From Acidobacteriota bacterium (GTDB taxonomy: Bacteria; Acidobacteriota; Terriglobia; Terriglobales; Acidobacteriaceae): a stretch of 6,682 bases of DNA. Where the stretch lies: the NCBI GenBank assembly GCA_028873155.1, contig JAGWML010000170.1, positions 1 to 6,682 on the forward strand. The letters are read 5' to 3'. Positions 6,425-6,682 of this stretch are shown piece by piece. Position 1 is the stretch's first letter. The number at the start of each line of letters is the position of its first letter. The notes under the pieces are model-generated. The model worked only from the letters and a program-made list of their open reading frames with translations, ran no database searches and was not told the origin of the DNA. The position numbers were made by a program, and so were the translations under genes.

Positions 6425-6682
6425 TTGTACCGGATGTGTTGCGCCGTACTGGCATTGTCGGCGTTGACTGCGCGCGCAGGCGCTGCCGAACTCGCTACGC
6501 TGTCGAACGGATTCACGATGAACTGCGACCACCATGCGCTGGTGAATGGCCAGGTGCGCCTGTATCTCAGCTCGGGCGAGGATAATTACATTGCACTTGA
6601 GCCAAAGCAGATTGCAGCGTTCACGCCGCTTGCCGAAGCGCCCGCCCCTGCGCCCCCTCATCCAGTCAGCACTCGGGCCGAT
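6425..6682 (+). CDS. N-terminus of an exported protein, possibly a lytic transglycosylase (3' end outside window)
   Basis: The frame stays open to the window edge, with 86 residues visible from a TTG at 6425. GGAGGG (6413-6418) lies six bases before this TTG, the best start context. Alternatives in the same frame are ATG 6410 (poor Shine-Dalgarno) and ATG 6434. The N-terminus reads as a signal peptide: YRMCC, a hydrophobic AVLALSAL core, then a TARAGA|AE-type cleavage region. The mature start, ELATLSNGFTMNCDHHALV then VRLYLSSGEDNYIAL, resembles the short N-terminal module that, from memory, precedes SLT lytic transglycosylase domains in acidobacterial proteins; an alanine/proline-rich linker begins at the edge. 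The catalytic domain, if present, lies to the right. The gene is well supported by the signal peptide and codon pattern; its function is tentative. It probably shares a transcript with the HAD gene. Confidence 0.65.
   Translation, partial: MYRMCCAVLALSALTARAGAAELATLSNGFTMNCDHHALVNGQVRLYLSSGEDNYIALEPKQIAAFTPLAEAPAPAPPHPVSTRAD

Noticed and set aside
1..6682. Mobile elements, CRISPR arrays, tRNA or rRNA genes, phage or defence genes
   Set aside because: I saw no spaced direct repeats, terminal inverted repeats, transposase or integrase motifs, tRNA-like cloverleafs or defence-type domains in the window.

Overview
The window is GC-rich (roughly 60 % or more by eye) and densely coded. The gene set and order suggest an Acidobacteriota genome of the Terriglobia/Acidobacteriaceae type: the end of a SpoIVB-peptidase-S55-like exported protein, an HSP15-type S4 protein, an exported beta-propeller/Ig-like protein, a LolC/E-type permease, and the start of a transglycosylase-like exported protein. 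The taxonomic call is recognition from memory, not a search. I see no mobile elements, tRNA/rRNA genes, CRISPR array or phage genes.

Layout. A rightward block covers 1-4627: the 3' end of an exported-protein gene (1-522), an hslR-like gene (600-980), a 764-residue secreted beta-propeller protein (1035-3329) and a LolC/E-family permease (3341-4627). A leftward pair follows, a Flavodoxin_5/HemG-like flavoprotein (4853-5380) and a small four-cysteine zinc-ribbon protein (4629-4844), which meets the permease gene tail to tail with one base between the stop codons. A 137-base divergent spacer (5381-5517) separates this pair from a rightward Cof-type HAD phosphatase (5518-6405). After a 19-base gap comes an exported protein (from about 6425) that runs off the right edge.

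How the genes may work together. The propeller and permease genes are 11 bases apart and look co-transcribed, so the secreted propeller/Ig-like protein may work in the envelope alongside the permease. No LolD-type ATPase is encoded in the window, so the permease must use one from elsewhere. The flavoprotein and zinc-ribbon genes look translationally coupled, because the Shine-Dalgarno of the second overlaps the stop of the first. The HAD phosphatase and the last gene are close and co-directional.

Overall this looks like ordinary chromosomal housekeeping and envelope territory. I did not find a convincing new multi-gene system. The points most worth a second look are the propeller-permease pair, the flavoprotein/four-cysteine pair, and the unusual translation starts at 4844, 5518 and 6425.
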